Shown piece by piece: positions 1 through 9,140 of a stretch of 38,689 nt of DNA (positions within the stretch are counted from its first letter, which is position 1; each line of letters starts with the position of its first letter). The notes below the pieces were generated by a model. That model was not told the DNA's origin. It was given only the letters and a program-made list of their open reading frames with translations, and made no database searches. This stretch comes from Bacteroidota bacterium. GTDB taxonomy: Bacteria; Bacteroidota; Ignavibacteria; UBA10030. Where the stretch lies: NCBI GenBank assembly GCA_015661185.1, contig JACVXU010000005.1:1-38689 (forward strand), given 5' to 3'. A program made the position numbers and the translations under genes.

Positions 1-1
1 T

Positions 2-232
2 GTGAAATGGATGGGAGGGAGACGATGGCAGCAGCTCCACCGGCTGGTCTACATTGTGGCACTCGGAGGAGTATTTCATTATCTTTGGCTGGTGAAGGCC
101 GATACGAGCCGGCCCCTTCGGTACGGAGCCGCGCTTTCTGTTCTGCTCGTCTATCGGATGTGGGACTTCTTCAAGTCGAGGGGCGTGGGTAGCAGGGTCA
201 AGGTGAAGAACGGGCGAGATATCTCACAGTAA
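2..232 (+). CDS. msrQ: MsrQ heme-binding membrane subunit, C-terminal fragment
   Basis: This is the last part of a protein whose start lies outside the window; the GTG at position 2 is probably just an internal valine codon. The visible 76 residues contain the motif GGRRWQQLHRLVY followed by HYLWLVKAD, which is the typical end of MsrQ (YedZ). MsrQ is the inner-membrane b-heme protein that passes electrons to the periplasmic methionine sulfoxide reductase MsrP, so that oxidised methionines in envelope proteins are repaired. Two hydrophobic segments flank the conserved histidines (HR and HY). An msrP gene would be expected upstream, outside the window. The identification rests on motif recognition in a short fragment. 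Confidence 0.8.
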   Translation: MKWMGGRRWQQLHRLVYIVALGGVFHYLWLVKADTSRPLRYGAALSVLLVYRMWDFFKSRGVGSRVKVKNGRDISQ

Positions 233-249
233 CTTGATGGGCATCATCG

Positions 250-909
250 ATGAACCAAGGTAGTCTCGTCAAACAAGTTTATGGTGTGCTTCTGGGACTG
301 GCCTTGGTCGCGTCTGTCCTCGGACAGGACAAGATCAGGGAGTTGGAGCAAAGGGTGCGATCGAATCCGAAGGATGAGTCAGCGCTTATGGAGCTGGGAC
401 GTTTGTACCATGACCAGGGGACATCGGGAGACGACGACGCAGTTGAAAGGAGCTTCGAGTGTTTTGACAAGGCTTTGGCCATCGATTCCACAAATGCGGT
501 TGCACTGGCCTACCGGGGAAGTCTTTGGACTATGCGGGCACGTGATGCCTGGTGGCCGCCGAGTAAACTGAACCATCTGAGACGGGGGGGAGCGGAGTTG
601 GATCGGGCTGTCGAGATTGCCCCCGACAATATCATGGTTCGCCTGATTCGGGGAATCAACGGGTTAGGTTTACCGGCCTTTATGGGTCGTCTGCCGACCT
701 CGCTCGAGGATTTTATTGTCCTGCTCAGACATCCCGCTTTACCTGAACAGACCCGCGAATTGAAAGTCGCCGTCTACTACTATGCGGGAGTAGCTCACAA
801 GCGCGCCGATGAGTACGACAGGGCGCGTGAGTTGTTCAAGAGAGCAATTTCCATCATGCCGGACTCGGAATTCGCCAGGCGCTCACAGGAGGAGTTGAGA
901 GATATGTGA
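250..909 (+). CDS. Exported TPR-repeat protein
   Basis: A 219-residue protein with an N-terminal signal peptide (hydrophobic stretch about residues 10-24, likely cut after the VLG region before QDK). It is followed by TPR-like helical repeats. Clear repeat units lie around residues 30-85 (ESALMELGRLYHDQG, then ERSFECFDKALAIDSTNAVAL) and 175-210 (YYAGVAHKRADEYDRARELF). The central part with ARDAWWPPSKLNHLRRG is unlike a regular TPR. The protein probably acts in the periplasm as a binding scaffold; the partner is unknown. It starts 17 bases after msrQ and may share its transcript. The ATG at 250 has only a weak GATGGG upstream. It converges with the DUF302 gene. Confidence 0.75.
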   Translation: MNQGSLVKQVYGVLLGLALVASVLGQDKIRELEQRVRSNPKDESALMELGRLYHDQGTSGDDDAVERSFECFDKALAIDSTNAVALAYRGSLWTMRARDAWWPPSKLNHLRRGGAELDRAVEIAPDNIMVRLIRGINGLGLPAFMGRLPTSLEDFIVLLRHPALPEQTRELKVAVYYYAGVAHKRADEYDRARELFKRAISIMPDSEFARRSQEELRDM

Positions 910-932
910 TTGCAGCGCGGTGACAGCTAAGG

Positions 933-1319
933 TCAGCCGAGTGAGTTGATCACCCGCCGCAACCTTGCAGTGACTTCTTCTGCGATCGACTTCAGCGCTT
1001 CGTTCTCCACCATCGTTGCCATCGTCATCGGATCAAACGCTGCTACGATTGTCCTGCCGTTCTTCTCATACACGATCACGTTGCAAGGGAGAAGCAAGCC
1101 GATCTGTTCTTCTGCGACAAGGGCCTTGTGTGCAAACGGAGGATTGCAGGCACCAAGGATAACGTACTTGTTGAAATCGACATCGAGCTTTTTCTTGAGA
1201 GTGTCCTGAACGTCGATCGTGGTCAGGACGCCGAACCCTTCCTTCTTCAACTCCTCGGTTACTTTCTCGATCGCTTTCTCGTACGGAAGCGAAACGGTTT
1301 TTGAAAATCCATAGCTCAT
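933..1319 (-). CDS. DUF302 domain protein
   Basis: A 128-residue protein recognised as DUF302 from its start (MSYGFSKTVSLPYEKAIEKV), the central VILGACNPPFAHKAL and the LLPCNVIVYEKNG strand. DUF302 proteins are small alpha/beta proteins of unknown function, often encoded beside rhodanese and other sulfur or redox genes, as here. An upstream in-frame extension to 1376 is rejected because the ATG at 1319 has a strong GGAGGTG ribosome site at the right distance, and the domain begins exactly there. It is the last gene of a minus-strand set with DUF6132, rhodanese and FmdB genes, with 16 bases between it and DUF6132. The biochemical role is not known. Confidence 0.85.
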   Translation of the reverse strand: MSYGFSKTVSLPYEKAIEKVTEELKKEGFGVLTTIDVQDTLKKKLDVDFNKYVILGACNPPFAHKALVAEEQIGLLLPCNVIVYEKNGRTIVAAFDPMTMATMVENEALKSIAEEVTARLRRVINSLG

Positions 1320-1335
1320 GGTAACACCTCCGGAC

Positions 1336-1560
1336 TTACGTCCCTTTTCCTTGAGAGCCCTCTTTTGTTTTTCCAAACGTTAGCACAGCACCGATCAGAG
1401 CTCCGTATGCAGTGCTGGTCCACGGATTGCTCGAGATGGGGCAGGTCCCGGTGGAGCAACCAATAAAGTAGTAGTAGGCGAATCCGCCGAGGGCTCCAAG
1501 GACTGGCAGCGCGAAGCGTCTCATCCTCGTAAGTGCTACCGGAGTTTTCGGAAATTCCAC
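1336..1560 (-). CDS. DUF6132 family small membrane protein
   Basis: A 74-residue protein with the DUF6132 signature: glycine-rich transmembrane segment ALGGFAYYYFIGC, then GCSTGTCPISSNPW, then a second glycine-rich helix (YGALIGAVLTFG). Two cysteines (in IGCSTGTC) lie at the membrane boundary and could hold a metal, a persulfide or a disulfide; that is an inference. Function is undescribed. The chosen start is a GTG at 1560, which overlaps the end of the rhodanese gene by 25 bases and has GAAAGGTGG about nine bases upstream. An ATG at 1524 is possible but lacks a well-spaced ribosome site. The overlap implies translational coupling with the rhodanese gene. Confidence 0.75.
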   Translation of the reverse strand: MEFPKTPVALTRMRRFALPVLGALGGFAYYYFIGCSTGTCPISSNPWTSTAYGALIGAVLTFGKTKEGSQGKGT

Positions 1561-1922
1561 TCGACCAATCCACCTTTCATATGCGCAGTTGTGAATCCCA
1601 GACGTTTGAGCCGCACCGCCGCCGTGAGACTCCGATTACCTGATTGGCAATAGCAGATGATTTCCCTGCCTTTGTGTTTCTCCAGCTCAGTGTACCGACG
1701 TCCTATCTGATGCAGTGGGATGTGGTGGGCTCCCTTGATATGGTTCTGGCTCCACTCTTTGTCCGTGCGGACATCGAGGAGCAGAACGCCATGGCTGGAA
1801 TGGGTTTTCTCCTCCACCTCGGAAGGACTATACGCCGTCACGGATCTGGTGACCAGGAACCGTCGTAGGGAAAACAGTGCCAATACAGCGACAACGATAT
1901 AGAAGAAAACTTCTCCGCTCAT
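1536..1922 (-). CDS. Membrane-anchored rhodanese-domain protein
   Basis: A 128-residue protein with one N-terminal transmembrane helix (about residues 4-22, FFYIVVAVLALFSLRRFLV) and a single rhodanese domain. The domain shows LLLDVRTDKEW and the active-site loop CQSGNRS, whose cysteine carries the persulfide in sulfurtransferases. HIPL and HMKGGLVEWN are the usual later motifs. It is probably anchored in the inner membrane and moves sulfane sulfur or takes part in redox signalling. A TTG start at 1937 is possible, but the ATG at 1922 preceded by GAAAG is preferred. The downstream gene overlaps its 3' end. The neighbours (DUF6132, DUF302, FmdB) suggest a sulfur or metal handling unit. Confidence 0.85.
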   Translation of the reverse strand: MSGEVFFYIVVAVLALFSLRRFLVTRSVTAYSPSEVEEKTHSSHGVLLLDVRTDKEWSQNHIKGAHHIPLHQIGRRYTELEKHKGREIICYCQSGNRSLTAAVRLKRLGFTTAHMKGGLVEWNFRKLR

Positions 1923-1953
1923 CGGACATACTTTCAATTCGACGTGAAGAGGA

Positions 1954-2187
1954 TCAATTCAGTCCGCATGAACCACCGCAGCAACCGCCACCCATTTCGC
2001 AGGGCGGCTGCGACGCGGAAGATGAAGCGGTCTTGCCTCCCATCGAGACCATCGCTGCGGAGAAGAGCTTCTTGTGTTCCGTCGAGCCGCATTGCGGACA
2101 AACCACATCTTCGGCTACTTCCTTCGCTTTGTGGTACACATCGTAGGTCTTTCCGCATTCAGAGCAACTGTAATCGAAAACTGGCAT
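1954..2187 (-). CDS. FmdB family zinc-ribbon protein
   Basis: A 77-residue protein of the FmdB/CxxC_CxxC_SSSS family. It starts with MPVFDYSCSECGKTYDVYHK and has a second pair in VCPQCGS, giving a four-cysteine zinc ribbon. The tail is rich in cysteine and glycine (CEMGGGCCGGSCG), as often in this family. FmdB-like proteins are thought to be small regulators or accessory factors, but the role is poorly defined. The open frame extends upstream to 2310, but the ATG at 2187 is chosen because the family always begins here and AGGAGA lies about eight bases before it. It is the first gene of the minus-strand set that continues with rhodanese. Confidence 0.87.
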   Translation of the reverse strand: MPVFDYSCSECGKTYDVYHKAKEVAEDVVCPQCGSTEHKKLFSAAMVSMGGKTASSSASQPPCEMGGGCCGGSCGLN

Positions 2188-2380
2188 CGGTTCAATCTCC
2201 TTGATCCATTGGATGTTGGAACGAAAAACAAGCTGCCGAGAGTCGTCGCCTGTTCGCCTGTCAATCAGGCAGCCAGGACGAAAAGAAACGAAAACCTCCC
2301 GAGAGTTCAACCTTCTGTTCGATATGATGCTGGCAAAGCCCGAAGGATTCGTCAGCTTCGATGTCTTGAAATGGAGAATT

Positions 2381-5155
2381 TCACTTCAGGAGCGATCGTA
2401 GCACGAACTGCAAAATGCCATCGTGTTTGTAGTAATCCACCTCATTCGGCGTGTCGATCCGCGAGATAACAGCAAAAGTCTTTACACCCCCCTCAGGGGC
2501 CGTGGCTTTGACGGTAAGCTTTTGCCGCGGTTGCAGACCCCGCGAAATTCCATCAATGAAGTAGGTCTCGAATCCTGACAATCCCAGCGTCTTGTAGGTT
2601 TGTCCTTCTTCAAACTGCAGGGGAAGAACGCCCATCCCGACAAGATTACTCCGGTGAATCCTCTCAAAACTCTCAGCTATGACAGCCCGAACTCCCAGCA
2701 GCCTGGGGCCTTTTGCGGCCCAGTCTCGCGATGAACCTGACCCGTATTCCTTTCCGGCGATGATGATCAAAGGGACTTTCTCGCCTTTGTATTTCATCGC
2801 GGCGTCAAAAATCGACATCGGCGCTTTGGAGGAGGGATGAATCGTCCAGCCCCCTTCGGTACCCGGAGCCAATAGGTTACGCAAGCGGACGTTTGCAAAG
2901 GTCCCACGCATCATCACTTCGTGATTTCCCCGGCGAGCGCCATATTGGTTGAAGTCCTTTTTCTCGACGCCATGGTCGATCAGGTACATTGCCGCCGGAC
3001 TCGTGGCAGAGATTGAGCCCGCTGGCGAGATGTGATCGGTTGTTACCGAATCGCCGAGGAGTGCCAGGACCTTGGCTCCGGCGATGTCCTGGAGGGGGCG
3101 AGGGTCCCGCGGTAGGTCCTCAAAGTACGGCGCCGCTTTGATGTACGTTGATTTCCCTTCCCACGCGTAACGCGCTCCTGTGGGTACGGGAAGCGTCTGC
3201 CACTCTTTCCCTCCTTGAAATACATTCGAATACTGATTGTGGAACATCTCCGGCTTCACGCAGGAACGGACAGTGGATTCGACTTCTTCAGGCGAGGGCC
3301 AGATTTCATGCAGAAAAACCGGTTTTCCATCCTTCCCAGTCCCCAGGGGATCGTTTTGAATGTCGATGTCCATCGTCCCCGCAAGCGCGTAGGCGACAAC
3401 GAGCGGGGGGGAGGCCAGATAGTTCGCCTTGACCTGTGCATGCACGCGCCCTTCAAAGTTGCGGTTTCCCGAAATCACGGAAACGGCGATCAGATCATTG
3501 TCTTGAATTGCTTTTGCGATGGATTCCGGCAGAGGTCCACTATTGCCAATACATGTTGTGCATCCGTAGCCAACGAGGTTGAAACCGAGCGCATCGAGAT
3601 ATGTGTTCAGTCCTGCTTCCTTCAGGTAGTCTGTGACCACTTTGGATCCTGGTGCGAGACTCGTTTTCACCCAGGGCTTGGTCTTCAGGCCGCGTTCCGC
3701 CGCTTTGCGGGCAAGAAGTCCCGCGGCAACCATGACGGATGGATTGGAAGTGTTCGTGCAACTCGTTATGGCTGCGATGACAACTGAACCATGCGCGAGC
3801 TGGAAACTGGAACCGTTCTTCTGGACTGGCGCGGATTTTAAAACGGTTTCTGCGAGGTCTTTCTCGAGCGTCGCGGAATGCGGACTCGTGGACTGGTTGA
3901 TCCAGCTTGCGGCAATGTCTTTGGCGAGTTGTACACCCTTCAGCTCGAGCATCTCAACAAGGGCTTTTCTGAACGACGGCTTGCTCTGTGAGAGAGAAAT
4001 CCTGTCCTGCGGGCGTTTCGGTCCGGCCAAACTGGGATCGACCATACTCAGGTCGAGTTCCAACGTGTCGGTGAATTGTGGTTCCGGACTCTCCGGTGTG
4101 TGGAACATGCCCTGCTCTTTGTAGTATGCTTCGACCAAAGCAACCAATTCCGGGCTGCGTCCCGTGAACCGAAGGAAATTCAATGTCTCCTGGTCGACGG
4201 GGAAGAACCCCATTGTGGCGCCATACTCGGGAGCCATATTGGCAATTGTAGCACGATCCGCGAGAGAGAGACTCGACATCCCAGGGCCGAAGAACTCGAC
4301 GAATTTTCCCACAACCCCCTGCTTTCTAAGCATCTGCGTTGCGGTAAGAACGAGGTCTGTGGCAGTTGCGCCCGAACGCAGTTTCCCTTTAAGCTTGAAG
4401 CCTACCACCTGTGGGATCAACATCGAGATCGATTGACCAAGCATTGCTGCCTCTGCTTCGATGCCACCAACGCCCCACCCAAGGACGCCCAATCCGTTGA
4501 TCATGGTCGTGTGGGAATCGGTGCCGACGAGCGTGTCAGGATAGGCCCACGTTTCTCCATCGACCTGTGTGGTAAACACCGTTCTCGCCAGGTATTCCAG
4601 GTTGATCTGGTGGACGATTCCTGTGCCGGGAGGGACAACCTTGAAGTTCTTGAATGCCTGCTGTCCCCACCGAAGGAATGTGTACCGTTCCACGTTGCGT
4701 GCAAATTCTTTCTCAACGTTCATGAAGAACGATGTGCCAGATCCAAATTCGTCGACCTGGACAGAGTGGTCGATGACGAGGTCAACCTGCTGCAGAGGGT
4801 TGATTTTGCCGGGATCGCCTCCCATCTTAATCATGGCATCCCTCATGACGGCAAGGTCTACAACACAAGGAACTCCCGTGAAATCCTGAAGAAGCACGCG
4901 CGCAGGCATGAAGGCGATTTCCTTGTCTGGCGTGGCTTTCGCATCCCACTGAACGAGAGCTTCAATGTCTTCGCGCCGCACGACGCGCCCATCTTCCTGC
5001 CGAAGAAGATTCTCGAGCAGGATTCTGAGTGATATGGGTAGTCGGCTCAGCGCATTTGGAAAGGACTTCTCCAACTTCCGAAGGGAAAAATAGGTGTAAG
5101 ACTTGCCGGAAGCCGATAGGGTCGACTTGGTCTGATAGCTATCTTTCGATTGCAT
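2381..5155 (-). CDS. acnA: Aconitate hydratase A
   Basis: A 924-residue aconitase of the AcnA/IRP1 type, which converts citrate to isocitrate in the TCA cycle in the cytoplasm. The three [4Fe-4S] ligands are visible: Cys466 in [10 protein letters not shown] and Cys532 and Cys535 in [13 protein letters not shown]. The substrate-binding stretch [13 protein letters not shown] is near residue 211, and the swivelling C-terminal domain holds [14 protein letters not shown] near 804. Length is slightly above the family's roughly 890-900. The start ATG has GGAGG five bases upstream. It is divergent from the M1 peptidase gene, with about 190 bases between. No clear terminator follows. With icd, also in this window, it covers citrate to 2-oxoglutarate. 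Confidence 0.97.
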   Translation of the reverse strand: MQSKDSYQTKSTLSASGKSYTYFSLRKLEKSFPNALSRLPISLRILLENLLRQEDGRVVRREDIEALVQWDAKATPDKEIAFMPARVLLQDFTGVPCVVDLAVMRDAMIKMGGDPGKINPLQQVDLVIDHSVQVDEFGSGTSFFMNVEKEFARNVERYTFLRWGQQAFKNFKVVPPGTGIVHQINLEYLARTVFTTQVDGETWAYPDTLVGTDSHTTMINGLGVLGWGVGGIEAEAAMLGQSISMLIPQVVGFKLKGKLRSGATATDLVLTATQMLRKQGVVGKFVEFFGPGMSSLSLADRATIANMAPEYGATMGFFPVDQETLNFLRFTGRSPELVALVEAYYKEQGMFHTPESPEPQFTDTLELDLSMVDPSLAGPKRPQDRISLSQSKPSFRKALVEMLELKGVQLAKDIAASWINQSTSPHSATLEKDLAETVLKSAPVQKNGSSFQLAHGSVVIAAITSCTNTSNPSVMVAAGLLARKAAERGLKTKPWVKTSLAPGSKVVTDYLKEAGLNTYLDALGFNLVGYGCTTCIGNSGPLPESIAKAIQDNDLIAVSVISGNRNFEGRVHAQVKANYLASPPLVVAYALAGTMDIDIQNDPLGTGKDGKPVFLHEIWPSPEEVESTVRSCVKPEMFHNQYSNVFQGGKEWQTLPVPTGARYAWEGKSTYIKAAPYFEDLPRDPRPLQDIAGAKVLALLGDSVTTDHISPAGSISATSPAAMYLIDHGVEKKDFNQYGARRGNHEVMMRGTFANVRLRNLLAPGTEGGWTIHPSSKAPMSIFDAAMKYKGEKVPLIIIAGKEYGSGSSRDWAAKGPRLLGVRAVIAESFERIHRSNLVGMGVLPLQFEEGQTYKTLGLSGFETYFIDGISRGLQPRQKLTVKATAPEGGVKTFAVISRIDTPNEVDYYKHDGILQFVLRSLLK

Positions 5156-5314
5156 GCACTCCTCCGCGGTTACAGGGGTGTAGATATGGGAACGTCATGG
5201 GATCGATTGAAAATTGCTATACCTATGGTAGAAAAAATTCAGATGACTTGCCAGATGCGAGTCACCGGGATTCGGGTTGTTGACTCGGGTTGATGTAATC
5301 CGGGTGCATCCAGG

Positions 5315-5343
5315 CTGACTCTTTGTTTTTTTCTCAGTATATT
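5315..5343 (+). promoter_or_regulatory. Sigma-70-type promoter of the M1 peptidase gene
   Basis: CTGACT at 5315-5320 and TATATT at 5338-5343 are separated by exactly 17 bases. The -10 hexamer is identical to that before carB and the 26.9 kb TPR gene. Transcription would begin near 5350, right at the first in-frame ATG of the peptidase, so that ATG would be leaderless or the true start lies further down. The -35 box is only a partial match. Confidence 0.5.
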
Positions 5344-5349
5344 AACAAC

Positions 5350-7494
5350 ATGGCTATGGAAGACCTCTCTAACAAGACAACAACGATTCGCTCGGTGCTT
5401 GCTCAGGCGCTTTTGAAAGTCCCCTCCGACACAATTGAACTCCTGTGTGAGGAAAAGGCTCCGAAAGGGAACCCATTCCCCGGGGCAAACATCATTCTTC
5501 TCGTTCTATGCTCCACCTTGATGGCAGGCTCGCTCCTCGCTCAAGAATCGAAAGAGTATCTTCATCAACGCCTTTCATCCGAGGAAACGCGCCGGGCAGA
5601 ACGATTCTCACAGCTCTCCTCCACCCAGTCTCCAGGTCAGGAGGGTTTTGATGTCACATACTACAAGCTTGATCTGAAGCTTCTCCTTAATCCCAGAAAT
5701 TTGCAGGGATCTGTCACGATGGTTGCCAGGAGCCTCGTGAACAATCTTGTTTCCATCACACTCGATCTGGTGAGTGCGATGAGCGTCGATTCGGTGTACG
5801 CCGGAGGAATTCGGGTTTTCAGCGTCAATCAACAACCGGCTCTCGTCATCATCAACCTTGATCGCGGTTATTCAATTGGACAGTTATTGACGGTTGTTGT
5901 GTACTATCACGGCGTTCCCGGAAGTTCAGGATTTGGGAGCTTCGCGTTCTCGGAGGCTTCGCCCGGATCGCCGTGGGTGTGGTCGCTCAGTGAGCCGTAC
6001 GGATCAAAAGACTGGTGGCCATGCAAAGATCATCCGGGGGACAAAGCAGATTCTCTGGATGTTTGGATTACCTGTGAATCACGATTCAAAGTGGGTTCGC
6101 AGGGCCGGCTCATCTCGGTTGTGGACAACGGGGATGGAACGAAGACGCACAAGTGGAAGCATCGCTATCCAATCGCCACGTACCTCGTTTCCATCGCGGT
6201 CGCGGAGTATACCGAACTATCAGGCTGGTTCAAGTACAGTCCTTCGGACTCAATGCAAGTGCTGAATTATGCCTTGCCCAGGACGGTGAATTTAGCCTCG
6301 AACTCAATGGGTATGACGCTGTCGATGCTTCAGATCTTCTCCGACCTCTTCGGGCTCTATCCGTTCATCAAGGAGAAGTACGGGCATGCCGAATTCGGCT
6401 GGGGCGGAGGTATGGAGCACCAGACGATGACATCGCTTGGGAGCTTCAACGAGAGCCTCATTGCTCATGAAATGGCGCACCAGTGGTTCGGCGATATGAT
6501 CACCATGCGAACGTGGCCGCACATCTGGCTGAATGAAGGATTCGCTACCTATTGTGTCGCCCTGTATCGTGAGCGAATGTATGGAGTGAGTGCGTACAAC
6601 GACGAAGTGCTGAATCGCATCTTCTCCGGAATCGTGGCTGCCCAGGGCGGTTCGGTGTACGTCCGCGATACGTCGACAGTCGGGCAGGTATTCAATACCG
6701 TTCTGGTGTATCACAAAGGGGGAGCCGTACTTCACATGCTCCGCCACGTCATCGGAGATCCCGTTTTCTTTAAGGCGATGAAGCAATACGCGACCGACAA
6801 GCGGTTTCAGTATGCAACTGCATCCACCGAGGATTTTCAGTCGGTCTGTGAAGACGTCTCAGGCAAATCGCTGGGGTACTTCTTTAGTGAATGGATCTAT
6901 GGCGAACGTTATCCCACCTATCGTTATGAATGGGGGACCACGCAGAGCGGCCCCCCCTACACAGTTCGAGTCTCTCTCTCACAGACAACCGGAACAAGCA
7001 ACCCGACGTTTTTCCAGATGCCGATCGATTTCAGGTTTACCGGCACAAACCTGGACACGACGATCGTCGTCACGAACAACGCCTCAAGCCAGCTCTTTGT
7101 CTTTACCCTTCCGAAGATGCCTGCAACCTTCCAACTGGATCCGAACAACTGGATTGTGAAAAGTGTATCGGGGACGATGGTCAACGTCGATCGCATCTCG
7201 GAGGTGCCGGAGACGTACGCACTTCTGCAGAACTACCCGAACCCGTTCAACCCTTCAACGGTGATCCCCTTTGACATCCCGAAAGCGTCACAGGTTCGGC
7301 TCGAGATCTACAACGGCCTCGGAGAACTCGTGAGCACGCTTTTGAAGGACCAGGTGTTTGAGGCCGGGCATCACGCGATTCAGTTCAATTCCGTGTCCGA
7401 GAGCGGAAGCAGTCTGACATCCGGTGTGTACTACTGTCGATTGATGGTTTCGGGCAACCCTGTTCAAACGAGGAAAATGATTCTCCTCCAGTGA
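5350..7494 (+). CDS. M1 family metallopeptidase with type IX secretion C-terminal domain
   Basis: A zinc aminopeptidase of the gluzincin M1 family (714 residues from this start). It shows GGGMEHQTMTS, the zinc motif HEMAHQWFGD near residue 375 and the third ligand in WLNEGFATY some 20 residues later. The last ~100 residues form a type A sorting domain (YALLQNYPNPFNPST ... VYYCRLMVSGNPVQTRKMILLQ), so the enzyme should cross the outer membrane by the type IX system and be released or anchored outside. A hydrophobic signal core (NIILLVLCSTLMAG) occurs only at residues 47-60, an unusually long way from the ATG, so a later TTG (5413) or another start may be real. Substrate: peptides or proteins outside the cell. 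Confidence 0.9.
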   Translation: MAMEDLSNKTTTIRSVLAQALLKVPSDTIELLCEEKAPKGNPFPGANIILLVLCSTLMAGSLLAQESKEYLHQRLSSEETRRAERFSQLSSTQSPGQEGFDVTYYKLDLKLLLNPRNLQGSVTMVARSLVNNLVSITLDLVSAMSVDSVYAGGIRVFSVNQQPALVIINLDRGYSIGQLLTVVVYYHGVPGSSGFGSFAFSEASPGSPWVWSLSEPYGSKDWWPCKDHPGDKADSLDVWITCESRFKVGSQGRLISVVDNGDGTKTHKWKHRYPIATYLVSIAVAEYTELSGWFKYSPSDSMQVLNYALPRTVNLASNSMGMTLSMLQIFSDLFGLYPFIKEKYGHAEFGWGGGMEHQTMTSLGSFNESLIAHEMAHQWFGDMITMRTWPHIWLNEGFATYCVALYRERMYGVSAYNDEVLNRIFSGIVAAQGGSVYVRDTSTVGQVFNTVLVYHKGGAVLHMLRHVIGDPVFFKAMKQYATDKRFQYATASTEDFQSVCEDVSGKSLGYFFSEWIYGERYPTYRYEWGTTQSGPPYTVRVSLSQTTGTSNPTFFQMPIDFRFTGTNLDTTIVVTNNASSQLFVFTLPKMPATFQLDPNNWIVKSVSGTMVNVDRISEVPETYALLQNYPNPFNPSTVIPFDIPKASQVRLEIYNGLGELVSTLLKDQVFEAGHHAIQFNSVSESGSSLTSGVYYCRLMVSGNPVQTRKMILLQ

Positions 7495-7579
7495 GGAGGT
7501 CCCGGCAGTGCATGAGGTGTCAGTCGGCGGCGAGTGCTGCAACGTCCGACAACGAATCGCGCAAAGTGCACACTGCATA

Positions 7580-7608
7580 TTGAATCAGAAACGCAATAAC
7601 GGTATATT
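7580..7608 (+). promoter_or_regulatory. Sigma-70-type promoter of the carB operon
   Basis: TTGAAT (7580-7585), a 17-base spacer and TATATT (7603-7608) give a near-consensus promoter. It would start transcription near 7615, about 45 bases before the carB1 TTG codon. Both hexamers and the spacer length are identical to the promoter at 26869-26897. Confidence 0.75.
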
Positions 7609-7658
7609 AGTACCCACGCTAACTGGTTACTCCACGAAAGAACGAGTGAAAGCCAAAG

Positions 7659-9140
7659 TTGCCCAAACGAAGTGATATCAAGTCCATCCTGATCATCGGT
7701 TCCGGCCCCATCGTTATCGGTCAAGCATGTGAATTTGATTACTCCGGGACTCAGGCCTGCAAAGTGCTGAGGGAGGAGGGGTATCGCGTCCTCCTCATCA
7801 ACAGCAATCCCGCAACGATCATGACCGATCCGGACCTTGCCGATGCGACCTACGTCGAGCCCATCACACCTGCTATCGTCGAGAAGATCATTGAGAAAGA
7901 ACGGCCCGATGTGATTCTTCCAACGATGGGGGGGCAAACGGCACTCAATATCGCCGTCGCTCTTGCAGATAGCGGAGTGTTGAAACGATATGGTGTTGAG
8001 CTGATTGGCGCCAAACTCGATGCGATCAAGAAAGCTGAAGACCGTGAGTTGTTTCAGGAGGCGATGAGTCAGATCGGACTCGAGACGCCGCGGGGTAGGT
8101 TTGTTCATTCGATCGAGGAAGCTCTGGCTGCGGTGGCAGAAATTGGCCTGCCGAACATCATTCGGCCTTCGTTCACTCTCGGAGGCACAGGAGGGGGGAC
8201 GGCCTACAACCTCGAGGAGTTTCGAGAAAAGGTGGAGCATGGATTGGGAAGCAGTCCCGTTCATCAGGTTCTTGTCGAAGAGTCGGTGATCGGGTGGAAA
8301 GAGTATGAGCTGGAGGTCATGCGCGACCTCAAGGACAACGTGGTGATCATCTGTTCCATCGAGAATTTTGACCCGATGGGGGTCCACACGGGGGATTCCA
8401 TCACCGTCGCGCCGGCACAGACCCTCAGTGACAAAGAATATCAGACGATGAGGGACGCGGCGATCAAGATCATCCGGAAGATCGGTGTTGAGACGGGGGG
8501 ATCGAATATCCAGTTTGCCGTCGATCCAAAGGACGGCAGGATGACCGTCATCGAAATGAATCCCCGCGTTTCCCGTTCCTCGGCGCTTGCATCAAAAGCT
8601 ACGGGATTCCCCATCGCTAAAATTGCTGCCAAGCTTGCTGTTGGGTACACGTTAGATGAAATCCCGAATGACATTACAAAAGAAACGCCTGCCTCATTCG
8701 AGCCTACCATCGACTATTGTGTTGTCAAGATCCCGCGATGGGATTTCGAAAAGTTCAAAGGAGTCGACGACACGCTTGGAGTACAGATGAAATCTGTCGG
8801 CGAAGCGATGGCGATCGGTCGGACATTCAAGGAAGCGTTTCAGAAAGCCCTGCGTTCTCTTGAGCAGGGGCGTTTCGGCCTCGGTGCCGATGGGAAGGAT
8901 TTCCTGGACGTTCGGACTCTCCCTGACGCCAAACGAGAGGAGTGGAAAAAGAAAACACTCGACCGTCTTAGAATGCCGAAGCCGAACAACGTGTTCTATA
9001 TCCGGTACGCGTATCAGCTTGGTGCGACAGTCAATGAAGTGCACACCATCACGAAGATTGATCCCTGGTTTCTTCACAACTTGAAACAGATAGTTGATTT
9101 TGAGGAGGAGTTGTATGCCTACAGCCTGCAGCCTTCGTAA
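7659..9140 (+). CDS. carB1: Carbamoyl-phosphate synthase large subunit, N-terminal half
   Basis: The first half (493 residues) of CarB, which makes carbamoyl phosphate from bicarbonate, ATP and ammonia for arginine and pyrimidine synthesis. It begins [21 protein letters not shown], so the TTG start is fixed by homology; GAAAG lies upstream. The carboxyphosphate domain is complete, with ATP-grasp parts [14 protein letters not shown] and [20 protein letters not shown]. The protein then enters the oligomerisation domain ([39 protein letters not shown]) and stops after a few unrelated residues (YAYSLQPS). The remainder is encoded by carB2, 509 bases further on in another frame. In most bacteria this is one gene of about 1,070 codons. 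A carA gene is not in the window. Confidence 0.95.
   Translation: MPKRSDIKSILIIGSGPIVIGQACEFDYSGTQACKVLREEGYRVLLINSNPATIMTDPDLADATYVEPITPAIVEKIIEKERPDVILPTMGGQTALNIAVALADSGVLKRYGVELIGAKLDAIKKAEDRELFQEAMSQIGLETPRGRFVHSIEEALAAVAEIGLPNIIRPSFTLGGTGGGTAYNLEEFREKVEHGLGSSPVHQVLVEESVIGWKEYELEVMRDLKDNVVIICSIENFDPMGVHTGDSITVAPAQTLSDKEYQTMRDAAIKIIRKIGVETGGSNIQFAVDPKDGRMTVIEMNPRVSRSSALASKATGFPIAKIAAKLAVGYTLDEIPNDITKETPASFEPTIDYCVVKIPRWDFEKFKGVDDTLGVQMKSVGEAMAIGRTFKEAFQKALRSLEQGRFGLGADGKDFLDVRTLPDAKREEWKKKTLDRLRMPKPNNVFYIRYAYQLGATVNEVHTITKIDPWFLHNLKQIVDFEEELYAYSLQPS
9102..9110 (+). promoter_or_regulatory. Ribosome binding site of the gene inserted in carB
   Basis: GAGGAGGAG lies four bases before the ATG at 9115. 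It sits inside the last homologous codons of carB1 (the EEE of FEEEL), so the same bases encode a CarB acidic run and start the next cistron. This decides the start of the inserted gene at 9115 rather than 9094. Confidence 0.75.

Noticed and set aside
2259-2264. TTGACA on the minus strand upstream of fmdB
   Set aside because: No acceptable -10 hexamer at 16-18 bases; the matching position reads TCTCGG.
4076-5032. 318-codon open frame on the plus strand opposite aconitase
   Set aside because: It is antisense to the well-supported acnA gene, has no recognisable domain, and its composition is that of a shadow frame.
5156-5260. Promoter for acnA on the minus strand (CTGAAT ... TATAGC)
   Set aside because: The spacer is only 15 bases and the -10 match is modest; not strong enough to annotate.
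7464-8387. 307-codon open frame on the minus strand opposite carB1
   Set aside because: It is fully antisense to conserved carB codons and shows no family motif or ribosome site.
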